Below are positions 24,016 to 35,325 of a stretch of 64,000 bases of DNA, piece after piece. The stretch's first letter is position 1, and each line of letters opens with the position of its first letter. The stretch is from positions 4,669,929 through 4,733,928 of the forward strand of contig CM065652.1 of NCBI GenBank assembly GCA_033220425.1. Direction: 5' to 3'. The notes beneath the pieces were generated by a model. That model did no database searches. It worked only from the letters and a program-made list of their open reading frames with translations, and was not told the DNA's origin. The translations under genes were made by a program, and so were the position numbers. Source of the DNA: Lepraria neglecta (taxonomy: Eukaryota; Ascomycota; Lecanoromycetes; Lecanorales; Stereocaulaceae).

Positions 24016-25983
24016 CAAGTGAGTGCCCGTAATCTTCACAGAAGATTACCGTAAACCGGATATATCTCGCTTATTTTATACTCCATTTAGAAAATTTAAG
24101 CGAAATTAGAAAGTAATCTATCTATAGTATTGAATTATAAGCTTATCTATAACTTTGTATAATAGCAACGGTTTTGGTATATATAAGAGCTGGCTATTTA
24201 GATAGCTCTAGGATGCAGAAATGATCTTTGAAGCTTTACATGGTTTGGATGGTTCCAGGACACTTTTCGCCCCCGGAAGCCATTAGAATGCCCCCGGAAC
24301 GAATAGGCAACATACCGCCATATCGCCATGTGCGAATAGGCAATCCGGTGCCATATCGCCATGTGCGAATAGGCAATCTACCGCCATATCGCCATGTGCG
24401 AATAGGCAATCTACCGCCATATCGCCATGTGCGAATAGAGCAATCCGGTGCCATATCTCCATGTGCGAATAGGCAACCTGCCGCCATATCGCCATGTGCG
24501 AATAGGCAATCCGGTGCCATATCGCCAACTGTGCGAATAGGCAATCTACCGCCATATCGCCATGTGCGAATAGGCAATCCGGTGCCATATCTCCATGTGC
24601 GAACAGGCAATCCAGCGCCATATCGCCATGTGCAGAATAGGTAATCCAGCGCCATATCGCCATGTGCGAATAGGCAATCCGTCGCCATATCACCATGTGC
24701 GAATGAGCCATCCGGTGCCATATCGCCATGTGCGAATGAGCCATCCGGTGCCATATCGCCATGTGCGAATAGGCAATCCATCGCCATATCGCCATATGCG
24801 AATAGGCAACCTGCCGCCATATCGAATAGGCAACCCGGTGCCATATAGCCAACAGTGCGAATAGGCAATCCAGTGCCATATCGCCATGTGCCGAATGGGC
24901 AATCCTATGCCATATCGCCATGTGCGAATAGGCAATCTACCGCCATATCTCCATGTGCGAACAGGCAATCCATCGCCATATCGCCATGTGCAGAATAGGC
25001 AATCCAGCGCCATATCGCCATGTGCGAATTGAGCCATCCGGTGCCATATCTCCATGTGCGAACAGGCAATCCATCGCCATATCGTCATGTGCAGAATAGG
25101 CAATCCAGCGCCATATCGCCATGTGCGAATAGGCAATCCATCGCCATATCGCCATGTGCGAATTGAGCCATCCGGTGCCATATCGCCATGTGCGAATAGG
25201 CAATACATCGCCATATCGCCATGTGCGAATAGGCAACCTGCCGTCATATCGAATAGGCAACCTGATCGCCATATCGCCATGTGCGAATATTGCTTATAAG
25301 TTTTGCGCAAATAGACCGATTTTGAAAATTTCGACGGTATTGGAAAGCGCATGCTTGGTTCCAAAACTGATAAGATTATCTCGATATCATATGACATATG
25401 TGGCGCGGGGCATTACTGCGAAGAAGTTGCGGTGCGCATTCAACTTTTGATGTTCCAGGGTCCGGAGGCGCCAAGCTCAATGCTTGGCATTTGCTACTGA
25501 GCTCGCACTGCCTGCAAAACAAAGTGAAAACGCTTCTTTTGCTCATAACTATTGCGTAAGTGGACTGATTTTGAAAATTTTGACGGTGTTAGAAAGCGCA
25601 TGCTTGGTTCCAAAACTTATGAAATCATCTCGATATTATATGATGTATGTGGCGCGGGGAAGTCCTGCGAAGAAGTTACGGTGCGCAAGCAAAACATGGC
25701 GAAAACGCTTCTTTTGCTCATAACTATTGCGCAAATAGGCCGATTCTAAGAATTCTTGATGCGCAAGCAAGCTAATGATTGAATCCAAAACATATGAAAT
25801 CATCTCGATATCATATGACGTATGTGGCGCGGGGAAGTAGTGCGAAGAAGTTGCGATGTAAATTCAAGTTTTGGTGGTTGAAGGCGCTAGCCGAGAGAGG
25901 GAACACTGAATATAGGGCCAATCTAATTGGCTATAAGTGCGGAATTGCTCCGAATTTCGCCATAATCTGTTATTAGAAGAAGA
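24016..25983 (-). mobile_element. Non-autonomous Helitron, copy 2, carrying a minisatellite
   Basis: Sense is the minus strand: start TCTTCTTCTAATAACAG at 25983, hairpin and CTTG end at 24016. The interrupted LTR is contiguous across the insertion (TATATA joined to TAGAGTA), with no duplicated bases. From its 5' end come two to three 230-bp monomers (25290-25983), then a 33-bp tandem array (24300-25289), then about 120 bp of unmutated unique sequence (24180-24300), then the 3' terminal region. It is the longest copy. Confidence 0.75.
24300..25289 (+). repeat. 33-bp minisatellite, about 30 units
   Basis: The unit core is GCCATATCGCCATGTGCGAA followed by TAGGCAAT and a variable CC/CT triplet region. 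33 bp is 11 codons, so both strands stay open over long distances. The plus strand gives an 11-residue period (IGNLPPYRHVR); the minus strand gives HGDMALDCLFA-like repeats of up to 210-235 residues. Single-base insertions shift frames between units. I see no evidence that these frames are genes. The array keeps its CpA and TpG sites, so it has not been hit by RIP. Confidence 0.9.
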
Positions 25984-26217
25984 TAGAGTATTACTTACTA
26001 TTTAGAGTATCGTGCTTAACTTCTTATTCGTATCTAAACTATATACGATAGATCTCTTAGGCTAGATACTGAATATATATCATCTAATTATATACCAGAC
26101 TCGCTTAGTATCACTTGAAGCCTGCTTTATACTCTTACTCTATTGTATCTCTATTCTAGTAAAAACAATCTTTATACGATACCGTCGTACGTATATAGTT
26201 TGTAACAACTTTTTACT

Positions 26218-26457
26218 TAGCTATCTAATAAACTCGGCTAGTTTACCTTTAATAGGGCTACTATTTCGATAGGATAAGAGGTCTAGTATTACTATAACTA
26301 AGTAAGAGATCGAGTAAAGGGTCCGAGTAGTTATCTTAGTTAGATTTATTTCTCTAGAGCGTACTTCTTTAATTAGATCTAATATTCTCGTATCTTTTAG
26401 TAACTAGGATCCTAATATTAGTAGCTAAAAGTTAGGCTAGAAGTTATATCTATAGAG
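26218..26457 (-). pseudogene. Fragment of the mariner element's second ORF (inferred)
   Basis: 240 bp between a solo LTR and a gypsy LTR. The minus strand is nearly open, with two TAG stops (TRILDLIKEVRSREINL, then YRNSSPIKGKLAEFI). No family recognised. Its position between nested elements makes it part of the original mariner interior. Confidence 0.4.
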
Positions 26458-26915
26458 TGTTACGAACCGTGCGTTCCGGTATCGTAGTATGGATTGATTC
26501 TCAATAGGGATGGAGGTGTAGCCGGACAAGAGGTGAAGCAGGCTTCAAGTGATGCTAAGCGGGTCTGGTATATAATTAGATGATATATATTCAGTGCCTA
26601 GCCTAAGAGATCTATCGCATGTAATCAAGTACAAGTCAGATACGAAGTTGAGCACGATGCTCCAAGTGGTAAGTAGTACTCCGTATATATAGACATACTA
26701 AACCCATGCCAAGCATTCTTGATCGCATTGATCGCACTACTATCATTACTATCATCATTCTTGATCGTACTAATTACAATACTATCATTGCTATCGTCGT
26801 TTAGTATGCCAAGCCTTAGGGTCCTATCCGAGTCGGATACTAATTCGTCGACTCGAACCATAACGAGCGCTACGCTCCTTAAGCGTATCCCTGATCATGT
26901 TTCCTGATCGTAATA
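26458..26915 (-). repeat. 3' LTR (type A) of the gypsy element at 26458-32780
   Basis: 458 bp. It is much less RIP-altered than the internal region and still contains CGAACCGTGCGTTCCGGTAT. The complement of its right end is TATTACGATCAGGAAACATG. Confidence 0.85.
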
Positions 26916-26919
26916 TTAG

Positions 26920-29900
26920 CTCCCTCTCCCAGATTTCTCGTCCCGAGAAACCATCTATCCTTTATGCCAGCCCAACGTACTAGACGATCTACCAACCCTT
27001 CTATCCGATCGAAGAAACTAGCTACTAAGCTATCTGAGTTCGTGATACGACCGTATTCTCGATACGTTACCAGTGGCAAGTAGTGCCTAATAGGTACAGG
27101 TTCCGATAGATGTTCCAGCTGTATAAGTAGTGGTAGGAAATGCGACCTTGTGGTGTTACCCCTTAAGATATGTCGTATTGAAAAGCGGCGAAACGAACTT
27201 CGTTTAGAGTTAGATAACGCGCTCGCGAAAGTTATACGCGTCTAGTTATAACTAAATACTATAGAGAATAAGAAGAAGAAGATAGTAGACCGAGAGTTAT
27301 AGAATATTAGGGAGCTAGAGGAAGACTAACGGTCTATTTCAGGTACCCTGACGACTAGATATTCAACGTCTCGTCCGAACAGTTCGGCTTCCTAGATAGA
27401 ACCGATCTGTCCTCCTTCCCGATCGCTCCAGAAACTCCTATAGAAGGCCCTAGCAGTTCCGGAGGTTCCTAAGAGGCTCCCAGGTATTTTCGGTATTATC
27501 GTACCCTTTCTATTTAACCAGATATTTCTAATCGACCTAATTTAGAATCCTCTTGACTTCGAACTCCGTTTCTTCTTTAATATTATAATAAAATATTTCC
27601 TATAAGGGTATATTAGAGTCTACTAGCTCTAAGAGTAAAATATAGAATACCGGATATATCTTGGCGTTAGGTAGAAGCTCGAGTTTATAGTTAATAGATC
27701 CTTTTACCTATTTAATTAAGAATAGTCTAACCTTAATATAATCTAGTTTCTTACTTAGTCTCGTTATTCTTATATTTTTTATTAGGAGATATACTTTATC
27801 TCCCTCTTTTAGCTAAGGAATATTCTTTCTTTTCTTATTAATTCGTTCCTTTAGTTTATAATTTAAGCTTTTGATAGACCTTTATATATCCCTATATAAA
27901 TTCTTCAGCTTATCCGCCTTTACTAAGGCTTTTTCTATATTAGGTCCCTCTCTAGATTATAGAAAAGTATTTATATTCCTTCTATAGTTGGTAAAGAATA
28001 GTATTAGCTTTATCGTATCTAATATCTTATTATTATATACTAGTTATACTATTGGAAGCAGCGATACCTAGTTGTCCTATTTCTGGTTAACGTAGTATCT
28101 AAGGTATACTTCTATCATCTAATTTACACGTTCTATTTATCTATCTATCTATAGATAATACGCTATTAATATCCTTAGTTTTATTCTAATTACTCTAATA
28201 AGTATCTTCTAGTAATTAGATATAAAGAGCTTATCTCTATCTGATATAATCGATTTTAGTATACTATAGTCTCTAATTAGCCTATCTAACAATATAAATA
28301 CTAGCTGATCTACTTTATAGGTTTCCTTAAAAGGTACTATAATAGTATACTTCGTTAGTTTATCTATAATAACTATATTTGAATTAAAGGTATCCTAAGT
28401 AGCTAGATCCTTTAATAGTAGTAGCTTAACTATAAAGTCCATTATAATATTATCCTATAGTGATTCTAGTATAGGAGTAAATTATATTTGTCCGTACTTG
28501 GCGTATTATGCAGCCTTATTCTACTGGTATTCGATATATTCTTTGATATATTACTTAACGCGTACCCGAAGCTTCGGTACCGCGTATTCTCGTCCTAGGA
28601 GTTCCATCGTCTTAGATACTCCTAGGTAACCTTACAAGGGGTCGTCGTAGTAATCCCTAATTACTTCTTCAACGTATATATTAGGCAAGTAGATCTTGTC
28701 CTAGTATTTGAGCAATACTAAATCTTGCTGGTCCTTCCTTATATTCGTTACGAATATATTATTATTATAGGCCCTTATAATCCTATTAGTTATATTAGGT
28801 CCTAATATATAAAGGGTTATAGCTAATATCTAGTATAGTACCAATAATCCATCCGCTTCTTTCTTTAGAATTAGTCGTTCTATAATATTCTTTTCTTCTA
28901 TATAGTCTAATCGCCTACTAAGGGTATCTACTCGACTATTATCCTTTCCTAGGGTATAGGTTATCTTGAATTTATATTAACCTAATAGTTCTAACTATCG
29001 AACTTATCTTCTATTTAATTCCTTTATTATTATAAAATTAAGAAGATTCTTATAATCTATAAAGATAGTTAGATCCGAGTAGCTTTCTATATATACTCGC
29101 TAGTTTTATAATATATATACTATAGTAAGTAGTTCCTTATTATATATATTATAGTTCTATTCTACTACTAATATCTTCCTTAAATAGTAGATAACTAGAT
29201 ACTACTTTTAGTCTTTTATCTAATATAGATATACTCTAATTACAAGATCCGAGGTATCTATTTCGATACGGGCCGGTTCGTTAGCCTAAAAGGTATAGAG
29301 TACTAGTAGATCTGTATATACTTTCTTTAATATATTGAATAACTTCTATTAGTCTTTTCTCTATATAAATTTAATATCCTTCTTTATAATATCCGTTAGA
29401 GGTAGTACTTTCTTTAAGTAGCCCTTAATAAACTTCCTATTAAAATTAGTAAATCCTAAGAAGCTTTATACTACTTTAATATCCTATAGTATAGGCTATT
29501 CAGCGATAGCCTTAATCTTCTCTAGGCTTATACTAATACCTCTTATACTAACTATAAATCCTAGAAATTCTACTAACTATTAATAAAATTCGTACTTTTC
29601 TAGTTTACAGAGAAGTTTCGCTTATAATAGATATCCGAGGATATCCTATATATACTTAATATATTCTTCTTTATTCTTAGAATAAATTAGTATATTATCG
29701 AGGTATACTATCGCTATTTAATCTAAGTATATTTATATAACGTTATTAATAAGTACTTAGTAGGTTACTAATGCGTTAGTAAATCTAAACGGTATTACTA
29801 GATACTTATAGTAGCTATATCTTATTTAGAAGGTAGTCTTCTATTCTTCGCCTTCTTTTATCCGAATTAGATTATATATACCTCTAAGATCTAGTTTAGT

Positions 29901-32610
29901 AAATATCTTTACTTTCCTAAACCGATCCTATAGCTCGCTAATATTAGATAAAGGGTATCTATTCTTAATAGTAATATCGTTTAACTTTCGATAGTTAATA
30001 TATAGCTGTAAGCTTCTATCCTTCTTTAGTGCAAAGAGGATTAGGTAACCTACTAGTAATTTAGATTCCCGAATAAATCCCTTTTTAAGGTTCTCGTTAA
30101 TATATCTACGAAGTACTTTAAGTTCCTTTTCTAATAATACGTAAATAGGTCTAAATATTAGTTACTTACTAGGTTCGAGTTCGATCTTATAATCCTATAG
30201 CTAATACTTAGGCAATACTTCTATATTCGTCTCTTCCTCGAATAAGTACGCCTACTTACTATATTCCTGAGGGATAGAGGGTATATTAGTTCCTCCTTTA
30301 CCTCTTACTTTATTATCCCGCTAACCCTTACTAGTAACTATAGAGTCGGACTACCTTTTAGTATCGTCCTTATATAAAGCTAAGGTAATATATACCTCGA
30401 CCGGTCTTCGATTCAACTTCTTATCTACTATTAAATACTACTAATATATAGGTATAATCCTAGTAATATTGCCGGATTGATCTATCTTGAGTACTCCTCG
30501 AGCCTAATTAATTATTAGATTATACTTCTTTAACTAAGGTATTTCTAAAATTATATAATAAGTAGCTATCCTAATAATATTAAAGGTAATCTCCTTATAG
30601 TAGCGCTGAATTATAATAGGTAACGAAAGTATCTCTTTATCTACCTTTCCTATTAATAGTATTAACCTATTAGCTATCTAAAGGTTATACTACTATAACT
30701 TCTTTCGAGTTAGTATTCTAGTTAATTATACTAAGTCTCGCGAAATAAAGTTTCTAGTAGCTCTAGAATCTATTATTACAACGGTTCGCTATCTATTAAT
30801 AATTACCGGTATTTTTATATATATATTATATTACGCGGAATATAGATATTATTTAGGGGTTAATATATTGATCTCCTTATAGCTACCCTACTATAAAGGA
30901 TTACTCTTTTCCCGCTTATAGGAGTAGAAATCCTACCTTTAACTTTGACTATATATACTTCTCGTAGTTATCGTATAGATACGCGTACTATTCTACTAAA
31001 TAGTACTCTTTAGCGCTTAGGTTATAGTTTAATTCTCTAATAACTCTCTTTAACCATTCTTTATTATATCCTAGGAAGTATTAATAAATTCTTTTCGTTA
31101 TAAGGTACTATAGATATCCGTTCTCCTAATATTTATAGTAATAGTTATATCTATAGAGTAGTATTCTTACTAGTCTCTTGGCTATATTCCTTAGTATACT
31201 ATACTATATATAGTAAAGCGATATATATTCTTCCTATAGTATACTTTTGTGACCTTAGTGATTCCGATCTATCTGATAGTCTAGCTATATATATTCCTTA
31301 GAGCTTTCTTCCTCTTCCTTAGATATAGTAGTTTCAGGTTTTATTTTCCTTAGTAGTCGTACTTCTTCCTACTTAGCTTCTAATATACTAAAGGCTTCTT
31401 CCTACTTTAGATCTATTTTGCTTTCTTTCTAATCCTACTTAGATTTTTTCTCTTAAGCCTTACTATTATCTTTAGTATTTAGGTTATCTTTATATTATTC
31501 CCTAATATATATATTAAATTTCCTTATAAAATCGTTATCGCTATTTTTAGATTCTTTATTAAGTTCTTCTTATATTATTCTATTATACTAAGAACTAATA
31601 TCTTCTTCGACTTTATTCTATACTAGTAGAATCTCCTTAGGCGTATTATCTATATTATCCTAGGTATATACTTTCTCTAGTATATTTAGCTACTATTGAT
31701 ATACTATATTTTTCGACTTATAGTCTCTAGCGAAGTAGCTCGGTTTACTATAGCTATAATACTTTAGTATTTTCTTACCCCTTTACTACTTCTTACCCCT
31801 TATAGGCCCTCTAAAGGCTTACTTTCCTTTCTTCTCTATAAAGTCTAGTTCTATAGATATATATCTATAGGGGTCGCGTTCCTTATATCCTAGGTAATAG
31901 CTCTTTAATTTAGTAAAAAAGCTCGAACGTCCTATCCTACTAACTCCTCTATTATAACTCTTCTCTATAGTCCTCTTAAATAACTTATTATTAATTTTAA
32001 TTACCTCTTTAATTAGCTTATCTAGGGTATTAATAATAATCCCTAATCTTATAAGTTCGTCTTTAATATTATCCTTAAGACCTCTCTAGTATATAGTTAT
32101 TAATATATTATTATCCTAGTTAGTCTTTACGATATATTACTAAAATTAAATTAAATACTCTAATATAGATTTCTTCTAGGTTATATACTAGATAGTTTAT
32201 ATTACTATATTAACTTTATTTAATAGACCGAATATATAATAGATTTCGAGTCTAAATATAGTTATACTTTCTATCTATTATTTAATTTCGCCGTCCTTAT
32301 TATTATCTTCTATATATTTCTTTAGGAATAGATTAACCTACTTTTAGGCTCTTCCTTATAAATAAGTAATAGTAAAGGTAGGGTATTATTATATAGGTAT
32401 AAGGTCTCCTTAAAACTTTAAGTAAAGTAATATCTAGGATAGCTATCCCTCGAGCTTATCCCTTTCTCTATAATATAAGTTAGGCTAGGCTATCTTAATA
32501 TATCTACTAAGTCCTTTATTAATAGTTAGGTATTATTATCGACTCCCTCCTAAGGAGCTTAGGGTAGGTACTCTAGGGTCTCTTAGTATAGTACTTATCC
32601 TTAAGGGTAT
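26920..32610 (-). pseudogene. Gag-Pol remnant of the second chromovirus
   Basis: Minus-strand reading with RIP stops ignored. Gag lies at about 31750-32600, a degenerate zinc knuckle at about 31720-31760, the protease site near 30750, RT at about 29400-30300 with the YxDD box near 29685, and RNase H at about 28930-29320. Integrase HHCC is at about 28490-28680, its core at about 28000-28480, and the chromodomain at about 27490-27540. RIP is heavier than in the 2127-8714 copy. Confidence 0.75.
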
Positions 32611-32780
32611 TTAAAGTATTATAAACTATATATTCCGGTATTATAGTATAGATTGATTCTTAATAGGGATAGAGGTATAGCCGAACAAGAGGTAAAGCAG
32701 GCTTTAAGTAATACTAAGCGGGTCTAGTATATAATTAGATAATATATATTTAGTACCTAGCCTAAGAGATCTATTATATA

Positions 32781-34206
32781 CAAGTTAGTGCCTGTAATCT
32801 TCACAGAAGATTACCGTAAAACAGGCTATATCTCGCTTATTTTATACTCGATATAGAAGATTTAAGCGGAATTAGAAAGCACTCTATTTATAGTATATTT
32901 TATATACATAAAGTTAAGCCCTAATCCTAATAGGGCAAAAGTTATTAAGGATTTAGTATGTTAGTGCGTCGGGGGCGGCTGCGGGGGTAGCTTCAGGGAA
33001 GTCCGCAGGCAAAAACATGTTTTTTGAGATTTCCTTAGCCAAACCTTAGCCAAATTTCAAAATTCGAACCGCGTTGGAAAGCGCATGCTTGGTTTCAAAA
33101 CTTATGAAATTATGATGATATTGTATGACGTATGTGGCGCGGGGCATTGCTGCGAAGAAGTTGCAGTGCGCATTCAACTTTTGATGTTCCAGGGTCCGGG
33201 GGTGCCAAGCTCAGTGCTTGGCATCTGGCACCGCCAAAAAAACATGGCGAACACGCTTCTTTTGCTCATAAGTTTTGCGTAAATGGACCGATTTTGAAAA
33301 TTTTGACGGTGTTGGAAAGCGCATGCTTGGTTCCAAAACTTGTGAAATCATCTCGATATTATATGACGTATGTGGCGCGGGGAAGTACTGCAAAGAAGTT
33401 ACGGTGCGGATTCAGCTCAATGCTTGGCATTTGCCACCGAGCTCGCGCTGCCCGCGAAAACGCTTCTTTTGCTCATAACTATTGCGCAAATGGGCCGATT
33501 CTAAAAATTCTTGATGCGCAAGCAAGTTAATGATTGGATCCAAAACTTATGAAATTATATCGATATCATATAACGTATGCGGCGCGGGGCATTGCTACGA
33601 AGAAGATGCGGTGCGCATTCAACCTTTGATGCTCCAAGGGTTCGGGGGACGCCAAGCTCAGTGCTTGGCATCTGGCACCGCCAGAAAAACATAGCGAAAA
33701 CGCTTCTTTTGCTCATAACTTTTGCGTAAATGGACCGATTTTGAAAATTTTGACGGTGTTGGAAAGCGTATGCTTGGTTCCAAAACTCATGAAATCATCT
33801 CGATATCATATGACGTATGTGGCGCGGGGAAATACTGCGAAGAAGTTACGGTGCGCATTCAGCTCAATGCTTGGCATTTGCCACCAAGCTCGCGGTACAT
33901 GCAAAACATGGCGAAAACACTTCTTTTGCTCATAAGTATTGCGTAAATGGGCCGATTCTAAAAATTCTTGATGTGCAAGCAAGCTAATGATTGACTCCAA
34001 AACTTATGAAATTATCTCGATATCATATGACGTATGTGGCGCGGGGAAGTACTGCGAAGAAGTTGTAATGTGAATTCAAGTTTTGGTAGTTGAAGGCGCT
34101 AGGCCGAAAAGCGTACTATCAGGGGGGGGAAGTATAGGGCCATTCTGATTGGCTATAAGTGCGGAATTGCTCCGAATGTCGCGATAATCTGTTATTAGAA
34201 GAAAGA
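32781..34206 (-). mobile_element. Non-autonomous Helitron, copy 3
   Basis: Sense is the minus strand: start TCTTTCTTCTAATAACAG at 34206, hairpin (GTAATCTTC/GAAGATTAC) near 32791-32811, CTTG end at 32781. Flanking bases are A (5') and T (3'). The interior is five or so 230-bp monomers, some with CCGCCAGAAAAAC-type junctions. Left of it lies a truncated gypsy LTR; right of it lies mariner interior sequence, so the LTR lost its other half at this junction. Confidence 0.75.
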
Positions 34207-34224
34207 TAGTATCTCTTAGAATAG

Positions 34225-34651
34225 TGTTACGACCCACGCCGGTTGGTAACCTAACGGTGCGATAACCGGGTGCGGGTGTAGATGTCTTATGCTTCTGTGG
34301 GAGAGGAGTCACTCAGGTAGAATAGCAGTCTTTGTAGTTAAAGGTAGTCAATGCGTTCTATATTGATAACTAGTAAAGTATAGTGCAAGGAGTACCAGGA
34401 AGATTAACCAAGTAGTAGTTTGCCAAGTTGAACACCCTGTTCCAAACAACGGGCAAAGCCCCGTATATGTAGACATAAGAAATCCTGCCAAGCATCCTGT
34501 AATAGCATTGCTCGCACTGCGATCATTGCGATCATCATTCTTGATAGCATTGCTCGCACTGCGATCATTGCGATCATCGCTTCACCTGCCTGTCCTGTCC
34601 GAAGTCATCTGTCCTTCGCGACAGTCCTGTCAGAACCTTCTGGTTCTAACA
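34225..34651 (-). repeat. Solo gypsy LTR (type B), little mutated
   Basis: On the plus strand it starts TGTTACGACCC and ends GGTTCTAACA. The 5-bp target duplication AATAG is at 34220-34224 and 34652-34656. Unlike its surroundings it keeps most CpA/TpG sites (for example GCACTGCGATCATTGCGATC twice), so it is a late insertion. Confidence 0.9.
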
Positions 34652-34871
34652 AATAGTAACTATCTATATCTTTAACTACTTTAGAAGGAAGGGTATATAT
34701 TTACTTTTATATAAATAGTAATAGTAGTATATATTACTATATATAGAACTTTTATAAGCCTATTAATTATATATTTCCTATTATTTTTGCCTCTAAGACT
34801 CCTCTATATTTATATTATCTATCTCCCTAAGAAGCCTACTAGTTAGGATATATATAGAGCTTCTTACTATT

Positions 34872-35325
34872 TGTTACGATCAGGAAATATAATTAGGGAT
34901 GCGCTCAAGGGGCGTAGCGCCCGTTATGGTTCGAGTCGACGAATCAGTATTCGACTCAGATAGACCCTAAGGCTTGGCATGCTAAGCGATGAGCACTATG
35001 AGCGCAGTGCGCTTAATGCGCTCAGGAATGATAAGCGCAATGAGCGCAGTGCGATTAGTGCGCTCAAGAGAGGCTTAGCGGACTTTCGTATATCTATATA
35101 TACAGAGCACTGCTCATCACTTGGAGCATTGTGCTCAACCTTGCTATTCAATTGTTTACTATATATAATAGATCTCTTAGGCTAGGCACTGAATATATAT
35201 CATCTGATTATATACCAGACCCGCTTAGTATCACTTGAAGCCTGCTTCACCCTCTTGTGTAGTTGCACCCCTATCTCTATTGAGAACAATCTATAATACG
35301 ATACCGGAACGTACGGTTCGTAATA
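34872..35325 (+). repeat. Solo gypsy LTR (type A)
   Basis: TGTTACGATCAGG to GGTTCGTAATA, with a perfect CTATT duplication at 34867-34871 and 35326-35330. Moderately RIP-altered. Confidence 0.9.

Larger units (their letters stand above)
23782..26217 (+). repeat. Solo gypsy LTR (type A) interrupted by a Helitron
   Basis: It starts TGTTATAACTAGAGACC and ends GTTTGTAACA, and a 5-bp target duplication ACTTT flanks it (23777-23781 and 26218-26222). Removing the Helitron at 24016-25983 leaves about 470 bp that align with the other type A LTRs. It was RIP-mutated before or after the Helitron came in; the Helitron itself is much less altered. Confidence 0.85.
26458..32780 (-). mobile_element. Ty3/gypsy chromovirus, minus strand, 5' LTR truncated
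   Basis: The 3' LTR (type A) is 26458-26915, on the plus strand from TGTTACGAACC to GATCGTAATA. The polypurine tract GGGAGAGGGAGCTAA abuts it. The 5' LTR begins at 32617 and is cut at 32780 by a Helitron, beyond which it does not resume. The internal order on the minus strand is the same as in 2127-8714, to which it is closely related. The flank left of the 3' LTR is TAGAG; no matching right duplication is identifiable. Confidence 0.85.

Noticed and set aside
24300-25289. CRISPR-like array (regular ~33-bp units)
   Set aside because: The units are contiguous tandem repeats without unique spacers, in a eukaryotic genome.
24228-25397. Overlapping ORFs of 138-235 codons on both strands
   Set aside because: They are a by-product of the 33-bp (11-codon) tandem repeat, open in several frames at once; no start context, intron or known domain.
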